Origin: a virus
Direction: 5' to 3' (one strand)
DNA: 35,919 nucleotides
Virus record (IMG/VR): IMGVR_UViG_3300033148_003177
Span: 1-35,919 of that record
Shown here: positions 1 through 7,256 of the stretch, in pieces
How the letters are laid out: each line of letters begins with the position of its first letter
How positions within the stretch are numbered: the stretch's first letter is position 1
Position numbers and translations under genes: made by a program
The notes under the pieces: model-generated
What the model was told of the DNA's origin: nothing
The model's input: only the letters and a program-made list of their open reading frames with translations
The model's database searches: none

Positions 1-2
1 AA

Positions 3-161
3 TTATTTTTTGTCAATAGCTTCTCGCAACGTAAGCATAGCGGCACCACCAGTGATTAATTGCCAGGCTTCTGTTGGGTCTAACTTTCCTAAGAATAAAC
101 CAATAGTAGCAAAGATAATAGTAAATATTCCCAATACATATGTTTTCTTTCCGTTTAACAT
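3..161 (-). CDS. Small membrane protein, holin candidate
   Basis: This 52-residue protein was found by translating the minus strand. It begins MLNGKKTYVLGIFTIIFATI, with a hydrophobic segment at about residues 8-23. A second, weaker apolar stretch (residues 34-44) follows a short polar loop, and the end is charged (REAIDKK). The size, the Lys-rich N-terminus and the position after the endolysin gene fit small phage holin-like proteins of the Pam3-gp28 type, a resemblance from memory that has not been searched. It would make the inner-membrane hole that releases the amidase encoded just upstream. The start has no Shine-Dalgarno sequence, but the recurring AAAGTCGA motif lies 25 nt before the ATG. 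The gene is certain enough as an ORF; the holin role is inference. Confidence 0.65.
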   Translation of the reverse strand: MLNGKKTYVLGIFTIIFATIGLFLGKLDPTEAWQLITGGAAMLTLREAIDKK

Positions 162-186
162 TTTTCTATTAATTTGATTGATAATA

Positions 187-194
187 TCGACTTT
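187..194 (-). promoter_or_regulatory. AAAGTCGA motif upstream of holin candidate
   Basis: Minus-strand AAAGTCGA lies 25 nt before the ATG at 161, which has no Shine-Dalgarno sequence. It is one member of a recurring set placed 22-26 nt before late start codons. Confidence 0.35.
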
Positions 195-220
195 TTTAAA
201 TATACGGACCCTGTAATCAT

Positions 221-754
221 CTATGTAACAGGTTTTTTATACTTCAATAGGTATTTATATATCTTCTCTCCTGGACAAAGCGTAGATTTTATATCTAAAT
301 GTCCATAGACTTCAGAATAAGGAATTCCATATTTGATTCGTTTTCTATCTAACCATTTTTTTAATTCATCTTTCATTACTTCTGTAAATTTAGTATTATC
401 TCCCATCATACAAATACTTAAAGCATTTTTATTCCAATAACCAGGTTTTCCAGGTTCTACACAATGAGCTCCTTCTTCATTATCTGCTCTTGCTTGAAAA
501 ATCTTACCACTGAATTCCATAAAATAATGATATCCAGCATAGAATCCTAGACTACTTTTAAACCCCCAAATCATTTCATGATATCTATTCACTCCATCGA
601 AGTCTAAATTACCTCCTCCGTAATGAACTACTATATGTTTAGGGTCGTCAAGATTCGGAATAGTTAATTTAGCATTCAATAACTTAACCCTTAATTGAGC
701 TATTATAATTTTTAGTTGTTCTATTATTTGTTCTAATTTTTGTTCTAAATTCAT
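221..754 (-). CDS. N-acetylmuramoyl-L-alanine amidase endolysin (Amidase_2/PGRP fold)
   Basis: This 177-residue endolysin should cleave the amide bond between N-acetylmuramic acid and L-alanine in peptidoglycan at lysis. The T7-lysozyme/PGRP pattern is visible. A zinc histidine lies in IVVHYGGG (His44), the conserved AGYHYF stretch follows, and the second His and Cys ligands are His152 and Cys160 in GHLDIKSTLCPG. Their 8-residue spacing is as in T7 lysozyme. Residues 1-30 form a Leu/Ile/Lys/Glu-rich amphipathic helix (MNLEQKLEQIIEQLKIIIAQ), probably a coiled coil, which is not part of the catalytic domain. There is no cell-wall-binding domain at the C-terminus. The ATG overlaps the stop of the upstream gene (ATGA), suggesting coupled translation within the lysis cassette. 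Confidence 0.92.
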   Translation of the reverse strand: MNLEQKLEQIIEQLKIIIAQLRVKLLNAKLTIPNLDDPKHIVVHYGGGNLDFDGVNRYHEMIWGFKSSLGFYAGYHYFMEFSGKIFQARADNEEGAHCVEPGKPGYWNKNALSICMMGDNTKFTEVMKDELKKWLDRKRIKYGIPYSEVYGHLDIKSTLCPGEKIYKYLLKYKKPVT

Positions 755-1014
755 TTTTTTTGTAGAAATGCTGTTAATTGTTCTATCATTATAACTAACC
801 TACTACTTGTTTTTTCTAGAGCTTGATTTGATTTAGTGTTATGGTCTATATGATTACCGACTATTTTAACAAAATTCTTTTCTTGTTCCATAATAAAAGC
901 AATAAATCGCACATCCTTTTCTCTGCTAGACCTTAGAAATTCTTTTACTATAATAACTATACCAACTATTGCGGCACTCCCTATACTTAATTGTGTGAAG
1001 TCTGCTATATTCAT
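751..1014 (-). CDS. Membrane-anchored lysis-cassette protein, function unknown
   Basis: This 87-residue protein has one strong membrane segment near the N-terminus (about residues 10-26, SIGSAAIVGIVIIVKEF). A long charged, probably helical tail follows. It sits between the tail adhesin and the amidase, overlapping both by 4 bases. Position and topology suggest a holin, antiholin or membrane-linked lysis helper; the predicted coiled tail also recalls the small proteins that accompany phage holins. No catalytic motif is visible. The holin-like gene at 3-161 is the competing candidate, so the two may act as a pair. The coding call is secure from the tight overlaps; the function is inference from context. 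Confidence 0.6.
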   Translation of the reverse strand: MNIADFTQLSIGSAAIVGIVIIVKEFLRSSREKDVRFIAFIMEQEKNFVKIVGNHIDHNTKSNQALEKTSSRLVIMIEQLTAFLQKK

Positions 1015-2600
1015 ATTTCTATTGAGTTAATTGTTCCTACACTTCCGCTCGAACCTGCGGAACCAACAGAACCAGGATTTCCAGAAGAACCTCCAGTTCC
1101 AGCACTGCCAGCCGCACCTCCAGAACCTGCAGAAACATTTACTGTTAATGAAGAATTATCTACGTCAAATATTTTATAAAAAACTCCTCCATTACCTCCG
1201 TTACCACCATCTCCTCCATCTGAACCATTTCCATTCTCATAACTATTATTTGCACCATCTCCTCCATCTCCTCCATCTCTTCCGTTAATATTTATAGTTC
1301 CAGAACCATTTAACTCTCTGGTGTATAAAATTAATACTCCTCCACTACCTGCACCTCCTCCACCACCAGCTCCAGAAGCTTCGTTATCGCCGAAATGTCC
1401 ATTTTCTCTATTTCCATCATCTCCTCCGTTAATATTTATAATTCCGTTAATAGTAATTTTTCCAATAAATAAATAAACAGTTCCACCAGAAGCTCCACTT
1501 CCACCCCCATAACCACCAACAGAGTTAGCGTGTCCACCACTACCACTTGCACCAGAACCAGAACCTGCAGAACCTCTATATATTTGCATTATTCCAGTGT
1601 TATCAAAATCTACAAAATCTAACATTTTTTTCACTGCATCTAAAACTACATTAGGAGCGGTTACAGAACCAGCATCTCCCCCACTTCCAGGAATATAACT
1701 ATCATTTCCATCTTGACCTCCATCTCCACCAGAAGCTCCAGTAGAACCTATGCCTGAAGTAAAGTCATCTCCATCAGCTCCATCAATTCCATTTCCATAA
1801 GTTGGTGGATTATTTGCTCCAGTTTCCCCATCTGCACTTGCAAATAATGTTCCATTAGAATGTGCTTGTGCTCCCTTGGTTTTCCCAGAAGCATCTCCTC
1901 CATCTAAATTTATCTCTCCTCCGACTTGTAAATCAATCTCTTCGGCGTAAACCCTATAACCATCCATATTTAAAATTCCACCACTTGCAATCGTTAACTT
2001 CTTATAATTTTTATCTTCCGTTAAAGTAACACTAGTTGAAATGGTTACATTTCCATCTTTTTTATCTCCAAATTCAGCTAAATCAACATATGATTTTCTA
2101 ACTGCTTGATTATCCGTAGTTGGGTCTGAAGCAGGCAATAAAGGAATTGAAGTAAATGTCTTTATCCCTGTAATAGTTTGAGCTATTTGCAATAAACCTG
2201 TATCAACAAGTTTTATTTCAGTGGTACTAATTGCAATAGCAACTAATTTCTTATAAGTTCCTGGAGTAGTTCCAATAGCTCCTACACTATTAGTTAGATA
2301 ATATTTCTTACCAGCATCTAATCCTGTAAAACCAGCTACAATTCCATTATGTTGTAATGCGAATGTGTTACCATTAGAACCAGTTGTTCTGGCAAATCCT
2401 ACAAAATTACGAATAGTTTCTGTATTGGTTGAAGCATTAGTTTTATAACACTCTCCATCGGCATCTTTAACATAAACAGCCTGTGGAGTAGAGGAAACAA
2501 CTATATCTTCTCCTGCTGTTGCTAAAATTGGTAAATCCCTATTAATTTCGTCAGCTGTTATTTTTTCCCCTGCTGACTTGGGTCTTGCCGTATTACTCAT
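1011..2600 (-). CDS. Glycine-rich tail fibre / adhesin
   Basis: The protein has 529 residues. The first ~210 residues look like a generic fibre shaft attachment region with Ala/Thr/Gly-rich beta repeats (for example GLDAGKKYYLTNSVGAIGTT). From about residue 230 to the end it is dominated by Gly-rich loops (GGDGG, GSGASGSGG, GGGGGAGSGG) alternating with short hydrophobic beta strands such as GKITINGIININGG. This layout resembles the polyglycine-sandwich receptor-binding tips of T4-like adhesins (phage S16 Gp38), by composition rather than by proven homology. It lies downstream of the tail hub and just before the lysis genes, the usual place for a receptor-binding protein. The plus-strand Pro-rich ORFs across it are shadows of its composition. 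Confidence 0.8.
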   Translation of the reverse strand: MSNTARPKSAGEKITADEINRDLPILATAGEDIVVSSTPQAVYVKDADGECYKTNASTNTETIRNFVGFARTTGSNGNTFALQHNGIVAGFTGLDAGKKYYLTNSVGAIGTTPGTYKKLVAIAISTTEIKLVDTGLLQIAQTITGIKTFTSIPLLPASDPTTDNQAVRKSYVDLAEFGDKKDGNVTISTSVTLTEDKNYKKLTIASGGILNMDGYRVYAEEIDLQVGGEINLDGGDASGKTKGAQAHSNGTLFASADGETGANNPPTYGNGIDGADGDDFTSGIGSTGASGGDGGQDGNDSYIPGSGGDAGSVTAPNVVLDAVKKMLDFVDFDNTGIMQIYRGSAGSGSGASGSGGHANSVGGYGGGSGASGGTVYLFIGKITINGIININGGDDGNRENGHFGDNEASGAGGGGGAGSGGVLILYTRELNGSGTININGRDGGDGGDGANNSYENGNGSDGGDGGNGGNGGVFYKIFDVDNSSLTVNVSAGSGGAAGSAGTGGSSGNPGSVGSAGSSGSVGTINSIEI

Positions 2601-2800
2601 TTTTCAATTATTGTTATTTCTTTCGTGTTAAAATCTTCACGCAAGAAATTTATTATTTTTTTATTTTCGACTTTATCATCGAATATATATTCTTTTTCTT
2701 CAAATATAGAACTAATAATTTTATGTTTAAACCCTAATCTAGAAACTATCCGATATGCTTCTATTTTATCTACAACATCAATTTTAATATTTAATATCAT
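2597..2800 (-). CDS. Small protein of unknown function in tail-fibre region
   Basis: I do not recognise this 67-residue protein. It is rich in Lys, Glu and Ile, has no membrane segment or cysteine, and looks like a small alpha/beta domain (MILNIKIDVVDKIEAYRIVS, then a Lys-rich helix and a final ITIIEK strand). It lies 2 nt after the stop of the 2803-3339 gene and overlaps the adhesin start by 4 bases (ATGA). It is therefore part of the tail-fibre unit. Possible roles are a fibre chaperone or a structural spacer, but the sequence does not decide. Confidence 0.6.
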   Translation of the reverse strand: MILNIKIDVVDKIEAYRIVSRLGFKHKIISSIFEEKEYIFDDKVENKKIINFLREDFNTKEITIIEK

Positions 2801-2802
2801 AT

Positions 2803-3339
2803 TTATGCTGATGCTAATGTATATTTACAATCGACAACCCAAGCTTCTGTATTACTCTTAACCCAATCAACAGAAACGTGAGAAAATAGTTGTCCTGAAT
2901 CTACGCTGTCTGTTCCATCTATAAAGTTTCCAAATTCGGTGAAAGACCCATCGCATTCTGTTTCAGTATAATAAGCTGTCAAATAAGCAATTACTCCCGA
3001 AGATGTAAATGATGCTGTTGCGTTTCTATAATCTTCTGTATAAAGAGTTGTTTCTGTTCCATCAAAAGCTCCTGTTCCTAAACCTAAAGCCATTCTAGTA
3101 ATAAAACCGGTATAGGTATTGTCGTTGGCTAATAACCTAGCAAAGACATTTAATCCAGCATTACAAATAATATTTTCTTTAATTAACTCCCGATTCAATG
3201 TTCCTAGAATATAGAACTTTTTTCTATTCAATTTAAACTTGACTACAAACCTATTCCATAAAGTTTCAAGAAAACTCAATGTAGTTTGGTCGTAACTTCT
3301 AAACCTAATCTCTCCTTTAATTTTTAGTTTTGTTTTCAT
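2803..3339 (-). CDS. Tail-associated structural protein (probable fibre attachment)
   Basis: This is a 178-residue protein. After a basic first third (RFRSYDQTTLSF, FVVKFKLNRKKFYILG), the middle has a beta pattern common in phage tail-tip proteins: GLNVFARLLA, MALGLGTGAFDGTETTLYTE and FTSSGVIAYLTAYYTE. It ends with a strand typical of such proteins (AWVVDCKYTLA). The family is recognised only by pattern: small tail proteins that follow the hub and precede fibres. The start is preceded by a 30-bp non-coding gap with the AAAGTCGA motif 22 nt upstream and no Shine-Dalgarno sequence. This is one of the few real intergenic gaps in the tail module, so a local promoter is possible. Confidence 0.6.
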   Translation of the reverse strand: MKTKLKIKGEIRFRSYDQTTLSFLETLWNRFVVKFKLNRKKFYILGTLNRELIKENIICNAGLNVFARLLANDNTYTGFITRMALGLGTGAFDGTETTLYTEDYRNATASFTSSGVIAYLTAYYTETECDGSFTEFGNFIDGTDSVDSGQLFSHVSVDWVKSNTEAWVVDCKYTLASA

Positions 3340-3361
3340 ATACTATATTATAATTTATTTT

Positions 3362-3369
3362 TCGACTTT
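3362..3369 (-). promoter_or_regulatory. AAAGTCGA motif upstream of tail gene at 3339
   Basis: The motif is 22 nt before the start codon, in a 30-bp intergenic gap, followed by the AT-rich sequence TTATAATATAGTAT. A -10-like TATAAT lies within that stretch. Confidence 0.4.
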
Positions 3370-4860
3370 TTAATATAAATAACTTGTAAGGTCTAATAAC
3401 ATATCTCTACGAACATCATTATCGTCAACTATGGTGTGTAATCCTAATACCCATTCTATTGTCCAAGGATTTGCTCTAAGTTGTTCCGTAATATTAAGTG
3501 TGTTATGTTCTGCCTGTTCTGCTTGCCTAGTTACTAGTTCGGTAATTTCTAATATTTCTTCTAAATTTTCTAACACTTCAAGGATTTCGTTTTTATTAAT
3601 AGTTATCTTTCTATTTTCATTTACTATTAATTGTTGTAAAAATTCTACTATTCCAAACTTTAAACTTGATACGAAATAAACCGTCCACACCCCCTTATTA
3701 TTTCCAATCATTCTAAGCACTACTTTTTGAATTAAAAACGATTGGTCTAAACTTCTTATATCTGACTGGATATTTATTAATTGCCCAGACCTTAATCCGG
3801 ATACATAAGTCTGAAAACTGCCGGTCTTTAAAGGATTCTTATAAGCTCTTAATTCTGCCTTACCTCTATCTCTAGCTTCTTCTTTTGTAGCAATACTTTT
3901 ATCAACAATTTTATATCTAGATTCTCCATAACTACTTATTGAATCTGCATCTCTCGACCTACTTAATACTGGGAATAATGGTTTACCAGATATTGTTATA
4001 ACGGTATCCTTATTAATAACTCCAGAAGCTACAATGTACTTTCCATTATAATTCCATAAAAAATCATACCCATCAACAAATTGATTTAAGCCATCGATTC
4101 CAATATTGGCTTGTAATCCGTCTATATCTACTCCTGGTTCACTCGCATACTTATAAGCTAAATTAAAAGTATCCTGTTCTCCATCTGCGGTATATTGTTC
4201 TGACCTTTTCGTGGCTTCGTATTCTCCTCCTCTAACAAAGACATAATTTTTTAATTGAGATAAATCCTCATCAATCTTTAAACTATTAAAAATATATTTC
4301 TCATTAATATCTGTTAAGTTAAAATCTGAGGTTTCTCCTTCCTTATCAAAGAAATGAATATCTTTATTGTAATCTACATACCAATCATAGTTTACTATCT
4401 CTGCTAATTGTTGAAGTGCTTTAGATGGCTGTTCGTAATTAAAAGCGATATAATTAATTTCCAAATCACAAACTACATTGGTTGTCGTAAATCCGGCTGG
4501 CAAATAATCGTCTTTAATAAGCTCTATTATTTCGGCAACCGTCTTTTTTTCATAACTATCTATAACTAAACTTCTATCCATCTCATAAGTATAATCTTTA
4601 CATGTAACATTATACGATAATATCTGACTTCCTTTAACCTCTTCGGAAACCGTAATAATATGACCAGCAAAGATTCTTGTTCCACCATCAGTAACGATAA
4701 TCTCATTTCCCACTGCTGGTTTCCAAGTTTTACTTCCCCACTTCTTTACTCTAAATACTAAAGAATCAACCTGACTCGTCATTATGTCTTCTTTTCTAAA
4801 AGTGCTCCACTCTATAAATGATTTTCTTTCTGTTCCCTCTACTAATATACTTAAATTCAT
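3370..4860 (-). CDS. Tail hub / distal tail protein
   Basis: This 496-residue protein is encoded directly after the tape measure and overlaps it by 4 bases. The N-terminal ~100 residues (MNLSILVEGTERKSFIEWST, then RIFAGHIITVSEE and YNVTCKDYTYEMDRSLV) match the beta-rich start of phage tail hubs of the gp27/gpD/XkdQ type. There the protein caps the tail tube and binds the fibres. A helical segment (TVAEIIELIKDDYLPAGF) and a domain with KALQQLAEIVNYDWYVDYN and IHFFDKEG follow, again typical of hub proteins. The C-terminal ~100 residues become helical and acidic (EILEVLENLEEILEITELVT), perhaps for contact with the tape measure or fibres. Role assigned from gene order and motif pattern. Confidence 0.8.
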   Translation of the reverse strand: MNLSILVEGTERKSFIEWSTFRKEDIMTSQVDSLVFRVKKWGSKTWKPAVGNEIIVTDGGTRIFAGHIITVSEEVKGSQILSYNVTCKDYTYEMDRSLVIDSYEKKTVAEIIELIKDDYLPAGFTTTNVVCDLEINYIAFNYEQPSKALQQLAEIVNYDWYVDYNKDIHFFDKEGETSDFNLTDINEKYIFNSLKIDEDLSQLKNYVFVRGGEYEATKRSEQYTADGEQDTFNLAYKYASEPGVDIDGLQANIGIDGLNQFVDGYDFLWNYNGKYIVASGVINKDTVITISGKPLFPVLSRSRDADSISSYGESRYKIVDKSIATKEEARDRGKAELRAYKNPLKTGSFQTYVSGLRSGQLINIQSDIRSLDQSFLIQKVVLRMIGNNKGVWTVYFVSSLKFGIVEFLQQLIVNENRKITINKNEILEVLENLEEILEITELVTRQAEQAEHNTLNITEQLRANPWTIEWVLGLHTIVDDNDVRRDMLLDLTSYLY

Positions 4861-6743
4861 AATCTTAAATTTCTTTTAATTTTATCTAAGATTAGGTCTC
4901 CCATCTTTTCTGCAGACTCTTCATCTAATAAAGTGTTTCCGGTTATATTAATTGTAATATTTGCACCTATTCCTTTACTTCCTACGGGAATAATAGTCTC
5001 TCCTCCGTGAACAATCGCGGAAACTGGAGCTCCTATTGGACCTGGGACTATTCCTCCTGTAGCAAAACTAAATGGCGTTACTCCAGCTCCAATATCTACT
5101 AATTCTTGTGCGTAACCACCAACATCTTCAATAAACCCTCCTATGCCTTCACCTATACTTACTCCTAAATTAGAAGCCTGACTTGATAAACTACTTATTA
5201 AACCTGTTACTGGAGCTATAAAGTTTTTTATTCTATCAACTAATTCTCCAATTCTACTAGATGCCCATTCTACCTTTTCCACAACCCAATCCCAAGTATC
5301 TGCCCAAACTCTTTTAATTTCATCTATAAATTTTCCAAAGGCAGTAGTTATAATAGCCCAAACTTTTTTCATCGTATCACTAACCATTGTCCATTTACCT
5401 TGAACAAGAGTATTCATTTCCGTAAGCCATCTCATTAAAAATTCCGATAAAGCTTCACTTGCTTCTATAACTGGTTGCCAAATTGGTCTTAAAAATTCTT
5501 TCCAAACAATAAGAATTCCCTTATAGAAATATCCTAATGTCGTAAATATATCTATAACGTTTTGCGCCCAACCTTTTAAAGTTTCAATTATAGTATTGAA
5601 AATTATTATCGCTCTTTCACTAAGCCAATTCCAAACTCCAGTTAAAACTTCTCTAATTTTTTCCCAATTTTTCCAAAGCAATACTCCTACCGCAATTACT
5701 CCAGCAATAACTAATATCCAACCAAACATTGCTATTGACATACCCCCTATAACTACTCCTAAAAATTTAATAGCAATAACTAATGGTTTTACAATAACTA
5801 GAAAAGCCTTTACCATAGTAATTACACCCGTCATTACTGTAGTAACAATAGTCATTGCGGGTGCGAGTGCTACAAAAAACAATACTAATTGTTCTTGAAA
5901 AGGACTAAGTTGTCTAAACCACTCTATTAAATTACTAATACCTAATATCAATCTTGGAACGTGTTCTGTTATTAAAGGAGTTATGGTTCTTATTAATTCG
6001 TTAAATACGGGGTCTAAAACTTCTCCAATCTCTATGGCACTATCGGCCATTACTGCCTTCATTCTAGATACGGCTCCACTTAAACCTCCTGCCGAAACAG
6101 CTACATCTGCATAATTTTCTTCTAACTTTCCTAAGGTGTGATTTAAGACTGCCGTTTTTTCCTCAGTAATAGTTAATTCGCTTGCTTCTTTTCCTAATGT
6201 TATAGCATAATCTTCTTTAGCTTTTACTAAATCAACCGTAATACCCAAATTATCTAATATCATTTTAGACTCTCTGCTCATACCAGTAATCAAACTATCA
6301 AACATATAAGTTACATCCATACCTGTTGCTCTTGCGGCTTTTTTGGACAATTCTGCCATCTTTGTAAATTGGGTTCCGAAATCACTAAAAGATTCTGCTC
6401 CCATCAATGATAAAGCACGAGTTCCACCTCTAAGAATCGTTAATTTATCTAAGGTTCCAGCAGATGCATTGGCAACTCTATTCTCAAATTCTTCTACACC
6501 AAAGCCCATACCCTCTGTCATTGATTGAAACGCATCTTTAACACTGGCATATTTACCGGCACTCTCAGCTAACTTAAACCCTGCTACACCTACTCCAACT
6601 AAGGCTCCTGTAACAATTAAAGAAGCCTTATTAATTTTATCTAAATCTTTTTTGAAAGAATCTAAAGACTTATCAATTCCTTTCATTGAAGCGGATACCT
6701 GGTCTTTAAGTCTTATGATGATATCTAGTGTTGAAGTTGGCAT
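4857..6743 (-). CDS. Tail tape measure protein
   Basis: At 628 residues this is a short tape measure protein; at about 0.15 nm per residue the tail would be near 90-95 nm. The N-terminus has the typical helical start (LDIIIRLKDQVSASMKGIDK) followed by a hydrophobic Gly/Ala segment (SLIVTGALVGVGVAGFKLAE). The conserved tape-measure core follows, with AFQSMTEGMGF, GTRALSLMGAES and MILDNLGITVDL. A central hydrophobic block at about residues 285-355 would insert in the host membrane during DNA entry, and Trp-rich helices come next. A Gly-rich end (FSFATGGIVPGPIGAPVSAI) is also characteristic. It starts inside the gpT stop and sits between chaperone and hub, as expected for siphoviruses. Confidence 0.92.
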   Translation of the reverse strand: MPTSTLDIIIRLKDQVSASMKGIDKSLDSFKKDLDKINKASLIVTGALVGVGVAGFKLAESAGKYASVKDAFQSMTEGMGFGVEEFENRVANASAGTLDKLTILRGGTRALSLMGAESFSDFGTQFTKMAELSKKAARATGMDVTYMFDSLITGMSRESKMILDNLGITVDLVKAKEDYAITLGKEASELTITEEKTAVLNHTLGKLEENYADVAVSAGGLSGAVSRMKAVMADSAIEIGEVLDPVFNELIRTITPLITEHVPRLILGISNLIEWFRQLSPFQEQLVLFFVALAPAMTIVTTVMTGVITMVKAFLVIVKPLVIAIKFLGVVIGGMSIAMFGWILVIAGVIAVGVLLWKNWEKIREVLTGVWNWLSERAIIIFNTIIETLKGWAQNVIDIFTTLGYFYKGILIVWKEFLRPIWQPVIEASEALSEFLMRWLTEMNTLVQGKWTMVSDTMKKVWAIITTAFGKFIDEIKRVWADTWDWVVEKVEWASSRIGELVDRIKNFIAPVTGLISSLSSQASNLGVSIGEGIGGFIEDVGGYAQELVDIGAGVTPFSFATGGIVPGPIGAPVSAIVHGGETIIPVGSKGIGANITINITGNTLLDEESAEKMGDLILDKIKRNLRL

Positions 6744-6883
6744 TACTTTTTATTAGCTTTTTTATTATCCATTTTTAACTTATCCATTAATGTTTCTATA
6801 AACCACAAAGGTTGGCTTAGATATTCTTGATAAGTCCATCTCATTTCCTGGCAAAGACTTATTATCATGATTTGCTTTGTCAT
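6743..6883 (-). CDS. Tail assembly chaperone, gpT-like second frame
   Basis: A 46-residue ORF lies between the gpG-like gene and the tape measure. It begins MTKQIMIISLCQEMRWTYQE and then reads LSQPLWFIETLMDKLK. The LCxEMxWTYxEYxxQPxWF pattern is typical of the downstream tail-chaperone frame in siphoviruses. It lies in the -1 frame relative to the gpG-like gene, and that frame stays open for more than 50 bases upstream of this ATG, through the end of gpG. In lambda and many relatives the gpT part is made only as a gpG-gpT fusion by ribosomal frameshifting. The ATG here may therefore be unused; independent translation is also possible. It overlaps the tape measure start by one base. Confidence 0.75.
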   Translation of the reverse strand: MTKQIMIISLCQEMRWTYQEYLSQPLWFIETLMDKLKMDNKKANKK

Positions 6884-6931
6884 AAAGCCCGAACGATACA
6901 GTCGCCTATTATTTATTCGGGCTTCTCGGGG
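6884..6931 (-). promoter_or_regulatory. Candidate -1 ribosomal frameshift signal (slip run plus hairpin)
   Basis: On the minus strand, the run CCCC (6931-6928) lies just before the gpG stop. Five bases later begins a perfect inverted repeat, GCCCGAA / TTCGGGC (6922-6916 and 6893-6887). It can be extended by two A-U pairs and one G-U pair to a 10-bp stem (arms 6916-6925 and 6884-6893) with a 22-nt loop that contains the gpG stop. The Pro tRNA on CCC can re-pair fully after a -1 slip. Spacing and strong G-C stem match known frameshift stimulators. There is no U-tract after the stem, so it is not an obvious terminator. Confidence 0.55.
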
Positions 6932-7242
6932 TCCACTATCTTATCTATCTCCCTCTTAACAATATCGTAATCTCTTTTATCCATTGCAAGCATTGTGTCC
7001 ATGATGTTTTCACTCTTACCATCAATAGACTCTATTAACATTTCCATGCATTTCTTTTCTCTTTCTAATATACAAGTTCCATCAATGGAGTCAAAATTAA
7101 AATCTTTACCACTGACCTTCATTTTCATTTCCTTAAACATAACCGATTGAATCTCTTGGTCTTCACCTGCAGTTATCCAAGATTTAATTAAGACTTTACG
7201 CTTACTAATAGGAACTATAATTTCTCTTGTTTCTCTATTCAT
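6913..7242 (-). CDS. Tail assembly chaperone, gpG-like
   Basis: This 109-residue, charged, mainly helical protein is encoded between the tail tube and the tape measure. It has the general form of siphovirus tail assembly chaperones: an N-terminal strand region (REIIVPISKRKVLIKSWIT), the stretch AGEDQEIQSVM, and a helical C-terminal half ending in KRDYDIVKREIDKIVDPE. Such proteins keep the tape measure soluble while tube subunits assemble around it. The end of the gene carries a candidate -1 frameshift signal leading into the gpT-like frame. The start follows a 14-bp gap after the tail tube stop, has no Shine-Dalgarno sequence, and the AAAGTCGA motif lies 22 nt upstream. Confidence 0.82.
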   Translation of the reverse strand: MNRETREIIVPISKRKVLIKSWITAGEDQEIQSVMFKEMKMKVSGKDFNFDSIDGTCILEREKKCMEMLIESIDGKSENIMDTMLAMDKRDYDIVKREIDKIVDPEKPE

Positions 7243-7256
7243 AAATCAATTGTTGA

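Larger units (their letters stand above)
6743..7242 (-). other. Predicted gpG-gpT frameshift fusion product (tail chaperone)
   Basis: If ribosomes slip -1 at the CCCC run (6928-6931), the product is a 166-residue fusion. It would carry about the first 105 residues of the gpG-like protein, 15 linker residues (including REARINNRRLYRSGF), and then the 46 residues of the gpT-like frame. This is the standard arrangement in long-tailed phages, where the fusion binds the tape measure and recruits tail tube subunits. The -1 frame is open from just after a stop about 9 bases upstream of the slip site. The fusion is inferred; the continuous open frame and the hairpin are visible. Confidence 0.55.

Noticed and set aside
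991-1288. Plus-strand Pro- or His/Leu-rich ORFs
   Set aside because: Reverse shadows of the Gly-rich adhesin; no independent coding signal and opposite to every other gene.
2662-2670. Further AAAGTCGA copy inside the 2597-2800 gene (and one near 25788)
   Set aside because: These copies are within coding sequence and not 22-26 nt before a start codon; kept as background for the motif count.
6884-6925. Hairpin read as a Rho-independent terminator
   Set aside because: No U-tract follows the stem, and termination here would cut off the tape measure; position at the chaperone overlap fits frameshifting better.
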